A DNA stretch of 64,000 nt from an uncultured Clostridia bacterium (GCA_947630235.1 CANRGN010000005.1:1-64000), one strand, 5' to 3'. Shown: positions 45,967 to 55,848, numbered from the stretch's first letter. Numbers and translations: made by a program. Notes: generated by a model not told the origin, from the letters alone.

Positions 45967-46663
45967 TTCTTCTTAATTTTACTAATACTGTTAATGCAAC
46001 TACTACCATTGCCATAGAAGTAAATGCAAATGTTGAATTAGCTCCAGTATAAACAAATTTTTTTGAAGAAGTTGTTGATTTTGAACTTGATTGTTTGTTA
46101 TTTGTTGTTTGAGCAGATGCTGTTTGGCCTGTTGTTTGAGTAGATGCTGTTTGACCTGTTGTTTGACCTGTTGTTTGGGCAGATGCTGTTTGACCATTTG
46201 ATAATTGTGCATTTGTTGATGATTGTTGAGTTGATCCAACAAAATCAGAAGCTCTAAATTCATATTCACCTATTGTTTTTCCATTTTTTGTAACAAAAAA
46301 TCCAGGTCCGTTTGGATTAGTATTATCAAAAGAAATAGATAAACCTAATACTTCACAAGCCTCTTTAATTATTTTTTCAATCTCTTCTAATTGTTTTACA
46401 TTTAATTTTGTAACATCACTTGCTTTCATTTGATCCATTAACTTAATACATTCTCTTGTTTTTTCTAAAACTTGTTCTCTTTGTTCATCTGTTGCAGGAT
46501 TGTTTGTAAAATATCTTTCCATTTGTCTTTTATGATATTCTGTTACTCCATAACTATTACCCATATCATAAATCTCTTCTGCTAAAGAAGTAGAAGCATT
46601 TACAGATGTTACTATCATAACCAACATTATAAATATCATTGGTATAATCAACATTTTTTTCAT
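45959..46663 (-). CDS. Exported protein with C-terminal sorting-like signal
   Basis: About 234 residues from the ATG at 46663 (AAGGGGGA upstream; a start at 46726 is rejected). Signal peptide (about 1-23), a helical domain, a Gln/Thr repeat region (TTGQTTGQTASTQTTGQTAS), then FVYTGANS, a hydrophobic helix and KLRRNA. This is the layout of a sortase substrate with a non-LPXTG motif (FVYTG). The sortase gene starts within its last codons. Confidence 0.85.
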   Translation of the reverse strand: MKKMLIIPMIFIMLVMIVTSVNASTSLAEEIYDMGNSYGVTEYHKRQMERYFTNNPATDEQREQVLEKTRECIKLMDQMKASDVTKLNVKQLEEIEKIIKEACEVLGLSISFDNTNPNGPGFFVTKNGKTIGEYEFRASDFVGSTQQSSTNAQLSNGQTASAQTTGQTTGQTASTQTTGQTASAQTTNNKQSSSKSTTSSKKFVYTGANSTFAFTSMAMVVVALTVLVKLRRNA

Positions 46664-46775
46664 GATTTTTTCCCCCTTAATAATTTGAACTGCAAATATT
46701 TTAGCATACTCATTTGAAAAAGTCAATACATTTTGACAACCTTTGAAATATTAAAATTTAAAAAATTTGTTCATT

Positions 46776-48314
46776 TTATTTGATTTTCATTCTTATAACT
46801 CCCAACTCTTCCCAAATATTATATGCCAAATTTAATCTAAATAGAAGTTTAGGTTTCGAACCAGCCCTATTTTTATCAACCACAAAAACATAATATCTTA
46901 CATTAGGATCAGTATAGTTCTTTAAATTCTTATAATCTTGTAATTCTTCATTTTCAGCAAATTCATACTCCTTTATATTTTCTTTTGGTATTTGTTTTAC
47001 TAAACATAAATTATCCAAAACTTCTTTTATAGTTCTATTTGATGATAAATCATTAACATTTAAATTTAAAGGTTGTGTTGAATTTTCTAAAAGTTGTAAT
47101 GTAGATATAATACACAATTTATATTTTTGAGCTAAAGTTGAAAGAACTGTAGCAGTCTTTTTAAGTTCTTCTCCATTTCCTATATTATCAATGTCTGTTT
47201 TTAATGTATCATAAAGGATATATTCTATTCCTTCTTTATAATAATAATTTAAAATTATTTTTTTTAAATCATCATTTGTATGTTCAGATACATGTATAAA
47301 ATAAATTGCATTTTTTAATTGATTATCTAACCATTTTGTTGCTTTAACAGTTTTTTTAAATTCTGAAGATAATTTATATAATCTTTTTACAAAATTTGCA
47401 TTTGTTTCATTTTCTTTTTGTAATATAAATCCTTTTCCATCAACTTCTTTAAAAGATTTATCATCTGGTTTAAATTTCAAATCAAGTAATCTTCCTTCAT
47501 CAACTGCTAAATTTTGAAGATGATATTTTTGAATATTTTTATTATTTATTATTGTTGTTATTAAACATAATTTCATTTTCTCTTCAGTCATCTCATTAGA
47601 TATCATCAATACTTTTTGCTTTTCAACAAATGCTATATGAGCAAGTAGATTAATTGAAAATCTACTTTTTCCATAATTTGAAGGCATTGCAAACGAAGAT
47701 GTTTCGCCTTTTCTAAATCCTTTAAACGTAGCATTCATTATTGGAAAAGGAATTTTTAATCCAGATTTTAAACTATTATTACCAGATATTAAAAAATTAG
47801 TTGATTCTTTATTAAGAATTCCTTTACTTAATTCAGATGTAACTGTAATTTGATCTATTGTGCTTATTACTTCATCAATTGACATTTCATCATATTTAGC
47901 ATATTTTTTAATATCAAGAATTTCTTGTTGAATTTTTGCAGTAGGAGCAATAACATAATATTTTTTTAACATAAATAATTTTTTTAGTTTAACATAAATA
48001 TCTTCTATAGAAGATTTTTCTTTTGATGCTATCATTTTAAGATTTTCTTTGTATTCATATTCTCCATTGCTAGTTTTTGGAAGTTTAAAATTTTTTCTAG
48101 CCAGTTCGCTAGAAAATTCATCTCCTTCTCTAAATAATACACTTCTATATGCATTATCTACCATTTTATTAGAAAAATAACAATCTTCATATAAAAAATA
48201 AAATCTTCTAATTGCTCTAGGACTATTTAATAACAACCCCACATATAGCATTTCTAATTTCTCATCTGAAATTTCATCAGGATATTTAAATTCGTCTTCA
48301 AAATCTTTTTCCAT
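46776..48314 (-). CDS. DnaB-like helicase/RecA-fold ATPase
   Basis: A 512-residue protein. N-terminal helical domain (about 15-110) resembling the DnaB N-domain (LEMLYVGLLLNSPRAIRRFY), linker, then an ATPase core with AMPSNYGKSRFS (P-loop GKS), ISNEMTEEKMKL and IEYILYDTLKTD (Walker B-like). It lacks several canonical DnaB residues, so it may be a divergent, perhaps phage-derived, helicase. Function in this cluster unknown. Confidence 0.7.
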   Translation of the reverse strand: MEKDFEDEFKYPDEISDEKLEMLYVGLLLNSPRAIRRFYFLYEDCYFSNKMVDNAYRSVLFREGDEFSSELARKNFKLPKTSNGEYEYKENLKMIASKEKSSIEDIYVKLKKLFMLKKYYVIAPTAKIQQEILDIKKYAKYDEMSIDEVISTIDQITVTSELSKGILNKESTNFLISGNNSLKSGLKIPFPIMNATFKGFRKGETSSFAMPSNYGKSRFSINLLAHIAFVEKQKVLMISNEMTEEKMKLCLITTIINNKNIQKYHLQNLAVDEGRLLDLKFKPDDKSFKEVDGKGFILQKENETNANFVKRLYKLSSEFKKTVKATKWLDNQLKNAIYFIHVSEHTNDDLKKIILNYYYKEGIEYILYDTLKTDIDNIGNGEELKKTATVLSTLAQKYKLCIISTLQLLENSTQPLNLNVNDLSSNRTIKEVLDNLCLVKQIPKENIKEYEFAENEELQDYKNLKNYTDPNVRYYVFVVDKNRAGSKPKLLFRLNLAYNIWEELGVIRMKIK

Positions 48315-48557
48315 TTTTATCTCCTCCTAATTATAAGATGAAACTAAAAAAATTTAAAATATATTTATATATGTCTATTATTTTATATAAATATTATATT
48401 TTAATATATTTTATACAAAACTAATCTAACTTATTTCATATTATTACTTATATATTTTATATTAAAAAAAAAAAAATAACAAGTTTTATATTAAATTTTG
48501 TGTTATAATCTTATATAATAAAATTTACTTAAACTTCTTAAGAAAGGAACGTAACAT
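48315..48557. other. Intergenic region between divergent genes
   Basis: Extremely AT-rich, with an A-run of 13 at about 48464-48477. It should contain the promoters of the two divergent genes; TTGTGT...TATAAT-like boxes at 48497-48521 could serve the plus-strand gene. Nothing else is seen. Confidence 0.35.
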
Positions 48558-49250
48558 ATGCTTATAATAGATTACAGAATGAGAGAAATTGAAAAAAAAA
48601 CTCTTAAAAATTTAAATTATAATTTTTATGAATTAAAATCTAATCCTCATTTATATTTTGAAATATCTTCTCATCCAGATATTCACTGCATAAAAATTAA
48701 AGAAAATATAATATGTGATTCAATTTTAAAAATTTCTAATTCTATTATAGGACAATCTATTCTTAAAAGTAATTATCCTTTAGATATTGCATATAATGTA
48801 TGCATAATTGATAATATTGCCATTCATAATTTTAAATATACAGAACCTAAAATTTTACAAATATTAGATAAATTTAATTTTAAAAAAATTCATATAAAAC
48901 AAGGATATTCCAAATGTTCTATTGCAGTAATAGATGAAAAGAGCGTAATTGTTACTGATAAAAAAATTGCCAAAATTTTAAAAGAAAATGGATTAGAAGT
49001 GCTTCTAATTGATGAATCAATTAATAAAAACATTCATTTATATAAAAATGAAAATTTTCAATACTCTACCATGACTGGTTTTATTGGTGGAGTTTTATCT
49101 AGAATAGATAATTTTGTATTTGTATCTGGAGATTTAAAATATATTGATTATGATAATAAAATAAGAAATTTTATTGAGAAAAGGAAACTACAAATAATAG
49201 ATTTTCCTAATTGCGATATTATTGATTATGGTGGAATAATTAATATATAA
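48558..49250 (+). CDS. Hypothetical protein (possible pentein-like fold)
   Basis: A 230-residue protein rich in Ile/Asn. Segments CIKIKENIICDS, HPDIHCIKI and SIAVIDEKSVIVTDKKIAKIL alternate strands and helices in the way of small guanidine-modifying (pentein) proteins, but I cannot name the family with confidence. AAAGGA precedes the ATG. Confidence 0.55.
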   Translation: MLIIDYRMREIEKKTLKNLNYNFYELKSNPHLYFEISSHPDIHCIKIKENIICDSILKISNSIIGQSILKSNYPLDIAYNVCIIDNIAIHNFKYTEPKILQILDKFNFKKIHIKQGYSKCSIAVIDEKSVIVTDKKIAKILKENGLEVLLIDESINKNIHLYKNENFQYSTMTGFIGGVLSRIDNFVFVSGDLKYIDYDNKIRNFIEKRKLQIIDFPNCDIIDYGGIINI

Positions 49251-49326
49251 ATGCTTCCAATAATTTCAATTGATTTTATTTTTTATTTATTGTAACATTT
49301 ATTTAGTAAATTATTTGGAGGCCATT

Positions 49327-49560
49327 ATGAAAAAAATTTTTAATATAAAAATAGTTGATAAGAAAATTTCATCATACATACATAAATGCAATATTTTAGG
49401 CATTATTCTTTGTTTATTTTCATTTCTATTTACTTATTACTATTTTCAAATATTAAAAAAGGATATTTTAACATTAGGATTATTTTTATTTGAAGCAGGA
49501 CTATCTATAGTTGCAGGAGGATATATGTCTGCAATTATAATTAATCAAGAAAAAAGTTAA
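49327..49560 (+). CDS. Small two-helix membrane protein
   Basis: 77 residues, start at 49327 following TTTGGAGG. Two predicted transmembrane helices (about 25-43 and 50-68). Located between the hypothetical gene and gatB. Function unknown. Confidence 0.65.
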   Translation: MKKIFNIKIVDKKISSYIHKCNILGIILCLFSFLFTYYYFQILKKDILTLGLFLFEAGLSIVAGGYMSAIIINQEKS

Positions 49561-49589
49561 GAGATATTTTACTCTTAACTTTTTTGTTT

Positions 49590-51035
49590 TTATTTTTTTA
49601 ATTCTTCTATAAATAATTTATTTAAAAGTTGTGGATTAGCTTTACCTTTAGTTTCCTTCATAGCTTGACCTACTAAAAAACCTAATGCTTTATCTTTTCC
49701 AGCTTTGTAATCAGCAACAGATTGAGGATTTGCTTCTAATATTTTATTTACTACTTCTTTTATTGCACCTTCATCTGAAATTTGTACCCAACCTTTTATT
49801 TCTATTATTTTATTAGGATTTTTCTCTTCTGCTGTAAACATTTCTTCTAAAACTTTTTTAGCTATTGCAGAACTTATTGTTCCTTTATCTATTAATAATA
49901 TAAGTTCTCCAAGTTCTTTGCCTGAAAAAGGTATAGAATCTGGTTCTTGTTCTTTTTCATTTAAAATTCTTGCAATATCAGACATAAGCATATTTCCAGT
50001 AGATTTTGGATTTTTGCAAACCTCTACTGCTTCATCAAATAAATTAGAATAATATTTTGATCCAGTAACAAAATTTGCAGCTTTTTCAGTTAAATTAAAA
50101 TCTGCTATATATCTTTTCTTTCTACTCTCCGGAAGTTCAGGAAGGGAATTTTCAATATTTTCTATATATTCATCAGAAAGTTTAATTGCAACTAAATCTG
50201 GATCTGGAAAATATCTATAGTCTTGAGCATCTTCTTTATCTCTCATTGGGAATGTTTTTCCAGATACATCATCCCATCTTAAGGTTTCTTGAGTAATTTT
50301 TCCACCATTTTCAATAACCTCTACTTGTCTATCAACTTCATAATTTATAGCTCTTACTATACTTCTAAAAGAATTCATATTTTTCATTTCTGTTCTAGTT
50401 CCAAGCTCAGTAGCACCTTTTTTTCTTATAGAAACATTAACATCAGCACGAAGTGATCCTTCTTGCATTTTACAATCTGAAACTTCAATATATTCCAAAA
50501 TTGATTTTAATTTTCTCATATAAATTTCAGCTTCTTCAGCACTTCTTAAATCTGGTTCAGAGACAATTTCTATTAAAGGAACGCCTGCTCTATTTAAATC
50601 TACAAAGCTTCCTCTTCCATATTCATCATGATTTAATTTTCCTGCATCTTCTTCTATATGAATTCTTAAAATTCTAATTTTTTTATCTTCGCCTGCTTCA
50701 TTTTCTATATTTACATAACCTTCATAGCATAATGGCAAATCATATTGAGAAATTTGATAAGCTTTTGGTAAATCTGGATAGAAGTAATTTTTTCTATCAT
50801 TCTTGCTATTTCTAGAAATTTTACAATTTGTAGCTATACCAGCTTTAACTGCATATTCCACTACTTTTTCATTTAATACTGGAAGAGTTCCAGGCATTGC
50901 CATACATATTGGGCAACAATGAGTATTTGGGTCTCCACCAAATGTTGTAGGGCATGAACAAAATATTTTTGTTTTTGTAGAAAGTTCGCAATGAACTTCA
51001 AGTCCTATAACTACTTCATAATCATCTCTTGGCAT
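49590..51035 (-). CDS. gatB: Asp/Glu-tRNA amidotransferase subunit B
   Basis: A 481-residue GatB: YEVVIGLEVHCELST, CPICMAMPGTLPVLNE, RKNYFYPDLPKAYQISQYD (Mg-binding), and a YqeY-like tail. Forms GatCAB with the two upstream genes. Amidates mis-charged Glu-tRNA-Gln/Asp-tRNA-Asn, indicating that this organism lacks one of the direct synthetases. gatA ends 13 nt upstream. Confidence 0.97.
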   Translation of the reverse strand: MPRDDYEVVIGLEVHCELSTKTKIFCSCPTTFGGDPNTHCCPICMAMPGTLPVLNEKVVEYAVKAGIATNCKISRNSKNDRKNYFYPDLPKAYQISQYDLPLCYEGYVNIENEAGEDKKIRILRIHIEEDAGKLNHDEYGRGSFVDLNRAGVPLIEIVSEPDLRSAEEAEIYMRKLKSILEYIEVSDCKMQEGSLRADVNVSIRKKGATELGTRTEMKNMNSFRSIVRAINYEVDRQVEVIENGGKITQETLRWDDVSGKTFPMRDKEDAQDYRYFPDPDLVAIKLSDEYIENIENSLPELPESRKKRYIADFNLTEKAANFVTGSKYYSNLFDEAVEVCKNPKSTGNMLMSDIARILNEKEQEPDSIPFSGKELGELILLIDKGTISSAIAKKVLEEMFTAEEKNPNKIIEIKGWVQISDEGAIKEVVNKILEANPQSVADYKAGKDKALGFLVGQAMKETKGKANPQLLNKLFIEELKK

Positions 51036-51047
51036 AATATATTCCTC

Positions 51048-52520
51048 CTATCCTTTCTTAAATGTTGGTTTATTATCTTTTCTAAAGCCAATATTTTGCT
51101 CTAAAGTATAACCTGCTCTAAAAATAGTTTCTTCATCAAAAGCTTTTCCAATAAGTTGTATTCCTATTGGTAATCCATTAGAATCTAATTTATAAGGTAT
51201 GCTCATACCTGGTAATCCAGCAATATTAACTGGTACAGTACAAATATCTGCTAAATACATTTCTACTGGATTATTACATTTTTCTCCAATTTTAAATGCT
51301 GTTGTAGGAGATGTTGGAGTTAATAATAAATCATATTTTTTAAATAACTCATCATAAGCATTTTTTATAACTGTTCTAACTTTTTGCGCTTTTTTATAAT
51401 ATGCATCATAATATCCTGAAGACAAAACATAAGTTCCAAGTAAAATTCTTCTTTTTACTTCTGGTCCAAAACCTTCTGATCTTGAATTTTTATAAATATC
51501 TTTTAAATCATCAAATTTTTCACTTCTATAGCCATATCTAATCCCATCAAATCTACCTAAATTTGAACTAGCCTCTGCATCTGCAATAATATAATATACA
51601 GGTAAAGCATATTTTACAATATCTAAAGAACATTCTTCAACACTTGCACCAAGCTCCTCATATTTTTTTGCAACTTCTAAAATTGCATTTTTTACTTCTT
51701 CTGAAACACCTTCACTAATATATTCTTTTGGAAGTCCTATTTTCATTCCTTTTACATCATTTACCAAAGATTTTGTATAATCCTTTTTCTCTAAATCCAT
51801 TGATGTTGAATCTTTTTCATCATGACCTGCAATTAAATTTAATAAAATAGCACAATCTGTAACATCTTTTGTTAATGGACCAATTTGATCTAATGAAGAT
51901 GCATAAGCTACTAATCCATATCTTGAAACTAAACCATAAGTAGGTTTCAATCCAACAATTCCACAAAGTGATGCTGGCTGACGAATTGATCCTCCTGTAT
52001 CACTTCCTAAAGACCATGGAGCTAAATCTGCGGATACAACTGCTGCTGAACCACCAGAAGATCCACCAGGAACTCTATCTAAATCCCAAGGATTTGATGT
52101 AGTAAAAAATGCAGAATTTTCAGTAGAACTTCCCATTGCAAATTCATCTAAATTTGTTTTTCCAAGATATATTAAACCTTCATCATTTAATTTTTCTATC
52201 ACTGTTGCATTATAAGGTGAAACAAAATTCTCTAACATCTTAGATGAACATGTAGTTCTAGTTCCTGTTATACAAATATTATCTTTTATTCCTATAGGAA
52301 TACCCGCTAATTTTCCAACATTTTTTCCTGCTCTCCTAGCTTCATCAACTTCTTTTGCTTTTTCAATTGCAGATTCCTCCATTGTTGATATATAAGCTTT
52401 AATTTCAGGATCTTTTTCTTTTATTCTTTTAAAATAACTCTTTGTAATTTCTTCTGATGTTGTTTCTCCCTTTTCGAGCATTTCTACAAGCTCGTGTACT
52501 GTATATTCATAAAGTTCCAT
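51048..52520 (-). CDS. gatA: Asp/Glu-tRNA amidotransferase subunit A
   Basis: 490 residues from the ATG at 52520 ([14 protein letters not shown]), supported by GGAAAG upstream; a start at 52550 adds residues unlike the family. Amidase signature with catalytic Ser in [20 protein letters not shown] and [12 protein letters not shown]. Generates ammonia from glutamine for the GatB active site. Confidence 0.97.
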   Translation of the reverse strand: MELYEYTVHELVEMLEKGETTSEEITKSYFKRIKEKDPEIKAYISTMEESAIEKAKEVDEARRAGKNVGKLAGIPIGIKDNICITGTRTTCSSKMLENFVSPYNATVIEKLNDEGLIYLGKTNLDEFAMGSSTENSAFFTTSNPWDLDRVPGGSSGGSAAVVSADLAPWSLGSDTGGSIRQPASLCGIVGLKPTYGLVSRYGLVAYASSLDQIGPLTKDVTDCAILLNLIAGHDEKDSTSMDLEKKDYTKSLVNDVKGMKIGLPKEYISEGVSEEVKNAILEVAKKYEELGASVEECSLDIVKYALPVYYIIADAEASSNLGRFDGIRYGYRSEKFDDLKDIYKNSRSEGFGPEVKRRILLGTYVLSSGYYDAYYKKAQKVRTVIKNAYDELFKKYDLLLTPTSPTTAFKIGEKCNNPVEMYLADICTVPVNIAGLPGMSIPYKLDSNGLPIGIQLIGKAFDEETIFRAGYTLEQNIGFRKDNKPTFKKG

Positions 52521-52552
52521 ATTATCACTTTCCTTTCCTTCATTATGCATTT

Positions 52553-52760
52553 AATTTCTCATATATTTCTTTCCAAGAATAAACACTTTCAATATATTTA
52601 CTCTCTTCACATTTATTCACTGGAGAATCTATTATATATATTTTTATTGCTAAACAATTTTCAATACTATCATCAATAAATAAATTTATATTTTTACTTT
52701 TTGCCACTTTAGCTTTATCACAAGCATTAATAATTAGTTCATCATAATTTAATTCATTTT
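52553..52760 (-). pseudogene. HAD-type 5'-nucleotidase fragment
   Basis: Between gatC and gatA the minus strand has an open stretch of about 68 codons without a start. It translates to NLFIDDSIENCLAIKIYIID followed by [11 protein letters not shown], the C-terminal motif IV region of NT5C-like HAD phosphatases (DD pair). The N-terminal half is missing. A remnant inside the gatCAB operon. Confidence 0.55.
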
Positions 52761-52766
52761 TATCTC

Positions 52767-53057
52767 CTAATTTATTACTTTTGGTATTCTAAACATTCCT
52801 TCATCTTGACTTGGCGCATTTTGTAAAAGAAGCTCTCTATTTTCAAAATTTTTTATCTCATCTTTTCTAAATACATTATATTTTATATTAGCACCAATTG
52901 TTTCTTTAACATCATCAGTATTAATATTATTAATTATATTAGCCATTTCCAAAATACTAATAAGATCATTAGTATAACCTTCTATCTCCTTTTCAGATAA
53001 ATTTAACCTTGCAAGTTTTGCAATATGTTCAACCATTATCTTATCTACATCTGCCAT
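52767..53057 (-). CDS. gatC: Asp/Glu-tRNA amidotransferase subunit C
   Basis: 96 residues from MADVDKIMVEHIAKLARLNLSEKE; start at 53057 after GAAAGGAG. IEGYTNDLISILEMANIIN and FRKDEI are family features. Scaffolds GatA and GatB. It is separated from gatA by the nucleotidase remnant. Confidence 0.95.
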   Translation of the reverse strand: MADVDKIMVEHIAKLARLNLSEKEIEGYTNDLISILEMANIINNINTDDVKETIGANIKYNVFRKDEIKNFENRELLLQNAPSQDEGMFRIPKVIN

Positions 53058-53129
53058 AAACTTCACTCCTTTCAATAATGCGATATTATATAACAAAAGG
53101 TTGTTAAAATCAATATCATATACAAGAAA

Positions 53130-53158
53130 AAAATATAGCCCATATAGGCTATATTTAT
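53130..53158 (-). terminator. Terminator of the TM2 gene
   Basis: AATATAGCC / GGCTATATT stem with T-rich flank on the minus strand. Confidence 0.75.
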
Positions 53159-53173
53159 ATATTAAATATTTAA

Positions 53174-53470
53174 TTATCCTTCTATTTTATCACTAACAAT
53201 ATCTCTTCCATAACAATCTCTAAATTTTTTTATTGAAATAGCAAAGAAATCTGTTAGCCACCAAGCAGCCATAAGAGTAAAGCATCCAGCTCCTAAATAT
53301 ACATTAAATATTAGAGCACATAGTGAGAAAATTGTTCCATAAGCCATATAAAATCCAGAAGTTAATTTTCCTGCATACAGACGATGTACTCCTAAAAATC
53401 CTAAAAACCAACATAATATTAATGTGGTTAACCAATTTTTTGTAGGTTTTTCTACATTATTTTCAGCCAT
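53174..53470 (-). CDS. TM2-domain membrane protein
   Basis: A 98-residue protein with two hydrophobic helices separated by a short loop, GFLGVHRLYAGKLTSGF and WLTDFFAI being the TM2 signature. Widespread, role unclear (possible membrane receptor-related or stress). Start supported by GGGTGAC near 53477. Confidence 0.9.
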   Translation of the reverse strand: MAENNVEKPTKNWLTTLILCWFLGFLGVHRLYAGKLTSGFYMAYGTIFSLCALIFNVYLGAGCFTLMAAWWLTDFFAISIKKFRDCYGRDIVSDKIEG

Positions 53471-53590
53471 CTTTTGTCACCCTTTCTTATATTCTTTTAA
53501 CTAACTTTGTTAACATATTTTTATAATATAATGTTTTTTTTGTCAATATAAATCCACAAATGTTACATAAATGACATATTAACGCAAAAT

Positions 53591-54221
53591 TTATAATTTT
53601 TTTTTATTATTTTCGTAATCTTTAATATAAGAATTTATTTTTTTAATATTAAATTTTATTTGTCTATCTATATTATCTTTTGTAAAATCGTAATTTATAT
53701 ATAATAGTTCCTTAATTCTTAATTTTTGCTTATATGAAAATTTATTCCAATAATATTGAATTTCTTCCATTGCCTTAACCCAAAGAAAACTTATTTTTTT
53801 ATTTTTTTTATAAATATTATTATTTCCGATTTAGCCATTCATTTACAGTAATTTCTTTTTTATTTTTACATTTACATTGATCTATAACATAAAAATAATC
53901 ATTTTTTACATCTTCTGGAAATAAAGGAAACACCACACACTGAAGTGGTTTAACTGAATTTACAGAACATAATTTTCTTTTCGTATCATATAAAATACAT
54001 TCTCTAAATTCACCTTTACAATTTAAAGCTCTTTCAGGTTCTTGACCTTTTATTTCATGAGTATAATTTTGTATAAATTCATTAGGTGTAATTTTCATAT
54101 ATCTACTTATATCAAAAATATTTTTAATAGTTACCCTTATATCACCTCTATATTTACAACAAGTATCACACATATCACAACCCAATTTTACTTTTGACTT
54201 AAGTGTTAATAGTTCTGGCAT
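53591..54221 (-). CDS. YkgJ-family cysteine cluster protein, frame completed at CGGA
   Basis: Zinc/iron-chelating Cys-cluster protein: CDMCDTCCKYRGDIRV, CILYDTKRKLCSV, KPLQCVVFPLFPED and DQCKCKNKKE contain the conserved Cys set. In triplets it stops right after VNEWLNR-K (53820). If CGGA at 53828-53825 is read as one Gly the frame stays open for 77 further codons, giving VNEWLN-G-NNNIYKKNKK and then WVKAMEEIQYYWNKFSYKQK down to 53591. The extension is a hydrophilic helical domain, as in longer clostridial members of the family (about 200 residues). The total is 209 residues. In triplets the extra 230 bp would be a long unexplained gap. Confidence 0.78.
53825..53828 (-). other. Quadruplet CGGA site in the YkgJ-family gene
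   Basis: Codon 132; context AAT-CGGA-AAT. Triplet reading gives Arg-Lys-stop; four-base reading opens a long extension. Confidence 0.72.
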
Positions 54222-54245
54222 CTTTTACTCCTTTATATTTTTTTA

Positions 54246-54394
54246 AGAATTATAGTTTACATTTTCTCATATTAGACTGTTAAAATATATTCCAAAATCC
54301 ACATTAAATTGTCCGTGCACTAATATTGGCAAAAATTGTTTGCAATAATTTTTTTCAGATTGTGTACGGAAAGCCTTTCCTACTTAATAAAAAA
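54246..54394 (+). repeat. Dispersed structured intergenic repeat, copy 5
   Basis: The most divergent copy: AGAATTATAGTTTACATTTTC, TTAGACTGTTAAAATATATTCC, CCACATTAAATTGTCCGTGCAC, CTAATATTGGCAAAAATTG, and CCTTTCCTACTTAATAAAAA. Landmarks and order are kept, upstream of the YkgJ-family gene. Confidence 0.8.
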
Positions 54395-54395
54395 T

Positions 54396-54436
54396 GACGA
54401 AGTCTTAATTAGAAATCAAAACTTCGTTTATAAGTT
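54396..54436 (-). terminator. Terminator of the NUDIX gene
   Basis: ACGAAGT / ACTTCGT with a 17-nt loop and T-run on the minus strand. Confidence 0.65.
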
Positions 54437-54456
54437 TATAAATTTAAAATTAATAT

Positions 54457-54963
54457 TTAATATTTAATTTTTAAATCTTTTAAAACTTTTAAGAATAATT
54501 TTCTTGTATTTTCATATGTAATTTTATTTATTGCATCTTCAAAATTCAACCAAATCATTGATTTTATTTCACTATCTTGCTTTTTTTCTATACCACCAGT
54601 ATGTTTTGCTAAAAAATAAACCACTTGTTTCAATTTACCATTATTTGAAATATATTTTTCTATGTATCTTTTATTTTTAAATATTCTAACATCCAAATTT
54701 GTTTCTTCTTTAACTTCTCTTATTGCAGTTTGCCTTTCTGTTTCATTAAATTCAACATGTCCTTTAGGAAATCCCCAATTTCCTCTTTTTTGTTGAATAA
54801 GTAATACTTTTCCTTTATCTATTATAATACAACCACAAGACTTTTCACTAATTTTTTTATATTTATTTATACTTTTAAAATTTTTGTTTCTTAATATAAT
54901 TTTTTCAGCTGATTTGGTTTCATATTTATTGAATTCTAATTTTGTTTTTTCAATAGATTTCAT
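54457..54963 (-). CDS. NUDIX hydrolase
   Basis: A 168-residue protein. NUDIX box GHVEFNETERQTAIREVKEETN matches Gx5Ex7REUxEExGU apart from the substitution Asn for the last Gly. An N-terminal extension of about 35 basic residues precedes CGCIIIDKGKVLLIQQ. Probably a (deoxy)nucleoside di/triphosphate or bis-nucleoside hydrolase. Confidence 0.9.
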   Translation of the reverse strand: MKSIEKTKLEFNKYETKSAEKIILRNKNFKSINKYKKISEKSCGCIIIDKGKVLLIQQKRGNWGFPKGHVEFNETERQTAIREVKEETNLDVRIFKNKRYIEKYISNNGKLKQVVYFLAKHTGGIEKKQDSEIKSMIWLNFEDAINKITYENTRKLFLKVLKDLKIKY

Positions 54964-55176
54964 ACCACAATCTCCTTTTAATAAATTATAACATTAAATA
55001 TAATTTATTTAAATATTTTTATTAAAAATATTTTTAAAAGAACAAATTTTAGACATTTCTATATTATTTTTTTTAATTTTTTGTAAATTTGTTTCTAATA
55101 AATTTTACAGTAGAAAAATATAAATTTACTATTAATATGAATAGAAGCAGTGCGATTGCACTGCTTCTCGGTTGTT
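54964..55176. other. Intergenic with a strong hairpin
   Basis: Contains GAAGCAGTGC-AATC-GCACTGCTTC (55143-55168), a GC-rich perfect stem after the C39-type gene; its T-run is weak. The remainder is AT-rich without a gene. Confidence 0.5.
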
Positions 55177-55848
55177 TCATATTTTGGTCGGCCAAATCCA
55201 TGGTGCTGTAACCAAAAAATCTGGATTCATAAGTTCCTTTAATGAAATTGACCTTCCATCTGATATTACAAAATGATAATCAGACGGATCTGTAAGAGTA
55301 GCTATCTGTTCGCCTTTATTTATAGCTAACATATTTTTTGTAGCTACAATATTTGTGAACAAATTTCTCGAATTTTCGGGATATTTAAGTAAAACAGTTA
55401 CTGGATTTCCACATTCAATTGCCATAACAATCTCGTACCAATGGCACGAAAGGTGACCAGCAAAATACTTAAAGGTATGCCAGTACAAACCTTTACCCTT
55501 CAAATAATAACCCTTTCTTTCAATGATAGAAGTTAATTTTTCAATTGACTCTCTATCAACTATATCCAATTTACCGACTAATCCCTGAGCTATAGTAAGA
55601 ATTCCACAGCCCACTTCTTCAAGTGGCAGTCCGCAGACTGTTATGCCTGCATAAGATGACTCTGGAATTGGTTTACGCACAGGAGAAAAGGTAGGAAGCT
55701 TAAAATCCTCCAAATTTTTAAAATCTGACTGGGATCTTAAAAACTGATTGTGAGCATTAGCTCTCTCCTCATTGTAGTTACAATAAACTAAAGGAGGAAC
55801 GTTCCTCTCAGGAAGCCGATAGCTTAATGTATCAAAGCCATTATGCAT
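55177..55848 (-). CDS. Papain-like C39-type peptidase, foreign-looking
   Basis: 223 residues from the ATG at 55848 (AAGGAG upstream). EEVGCGILTIAQGL resembles the Cys-loop of C39/papain-like peptidases, and DYHFVISDGR would hold the catalytic His region; the fold call is tentative. Codon use is much less AT-biased than neighbours (GGC, CTC, TCG, GCC, CGG, AGG). TAT-CGG-CTT uses CGG as a triplet Arg without a following A. Likely a recent horizontal acquisition. Confidence 0.55.
   Translation of the reverse strand: MHNGFDTLSYRLPERNVPPLVYCNYNEERANAHNQFLRSQSDFKNLEDFKLPTFSPVRKPIPESSYAGITVCGLPLEEVGCGILTIAQGLVGKLDIVDRESIEKLTSIIERKGYYLKGKGLYWHTFKYFAGHLSCHWYEIVMAIECGNPVTVLLKYPENSRNLFTNIVATKNMLAINKGEQIATLTDPSDYHFVISDGRSISLKELMNPDFLVTAPWIWPTKI

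Noticed and set aside
20617-53828. Simple reassignment of CGG to another amino acid, as known in some bacteria
   Set aside because: Triplet reassignment cannot repair the frame; the six sites each need one extra base to be consumed.
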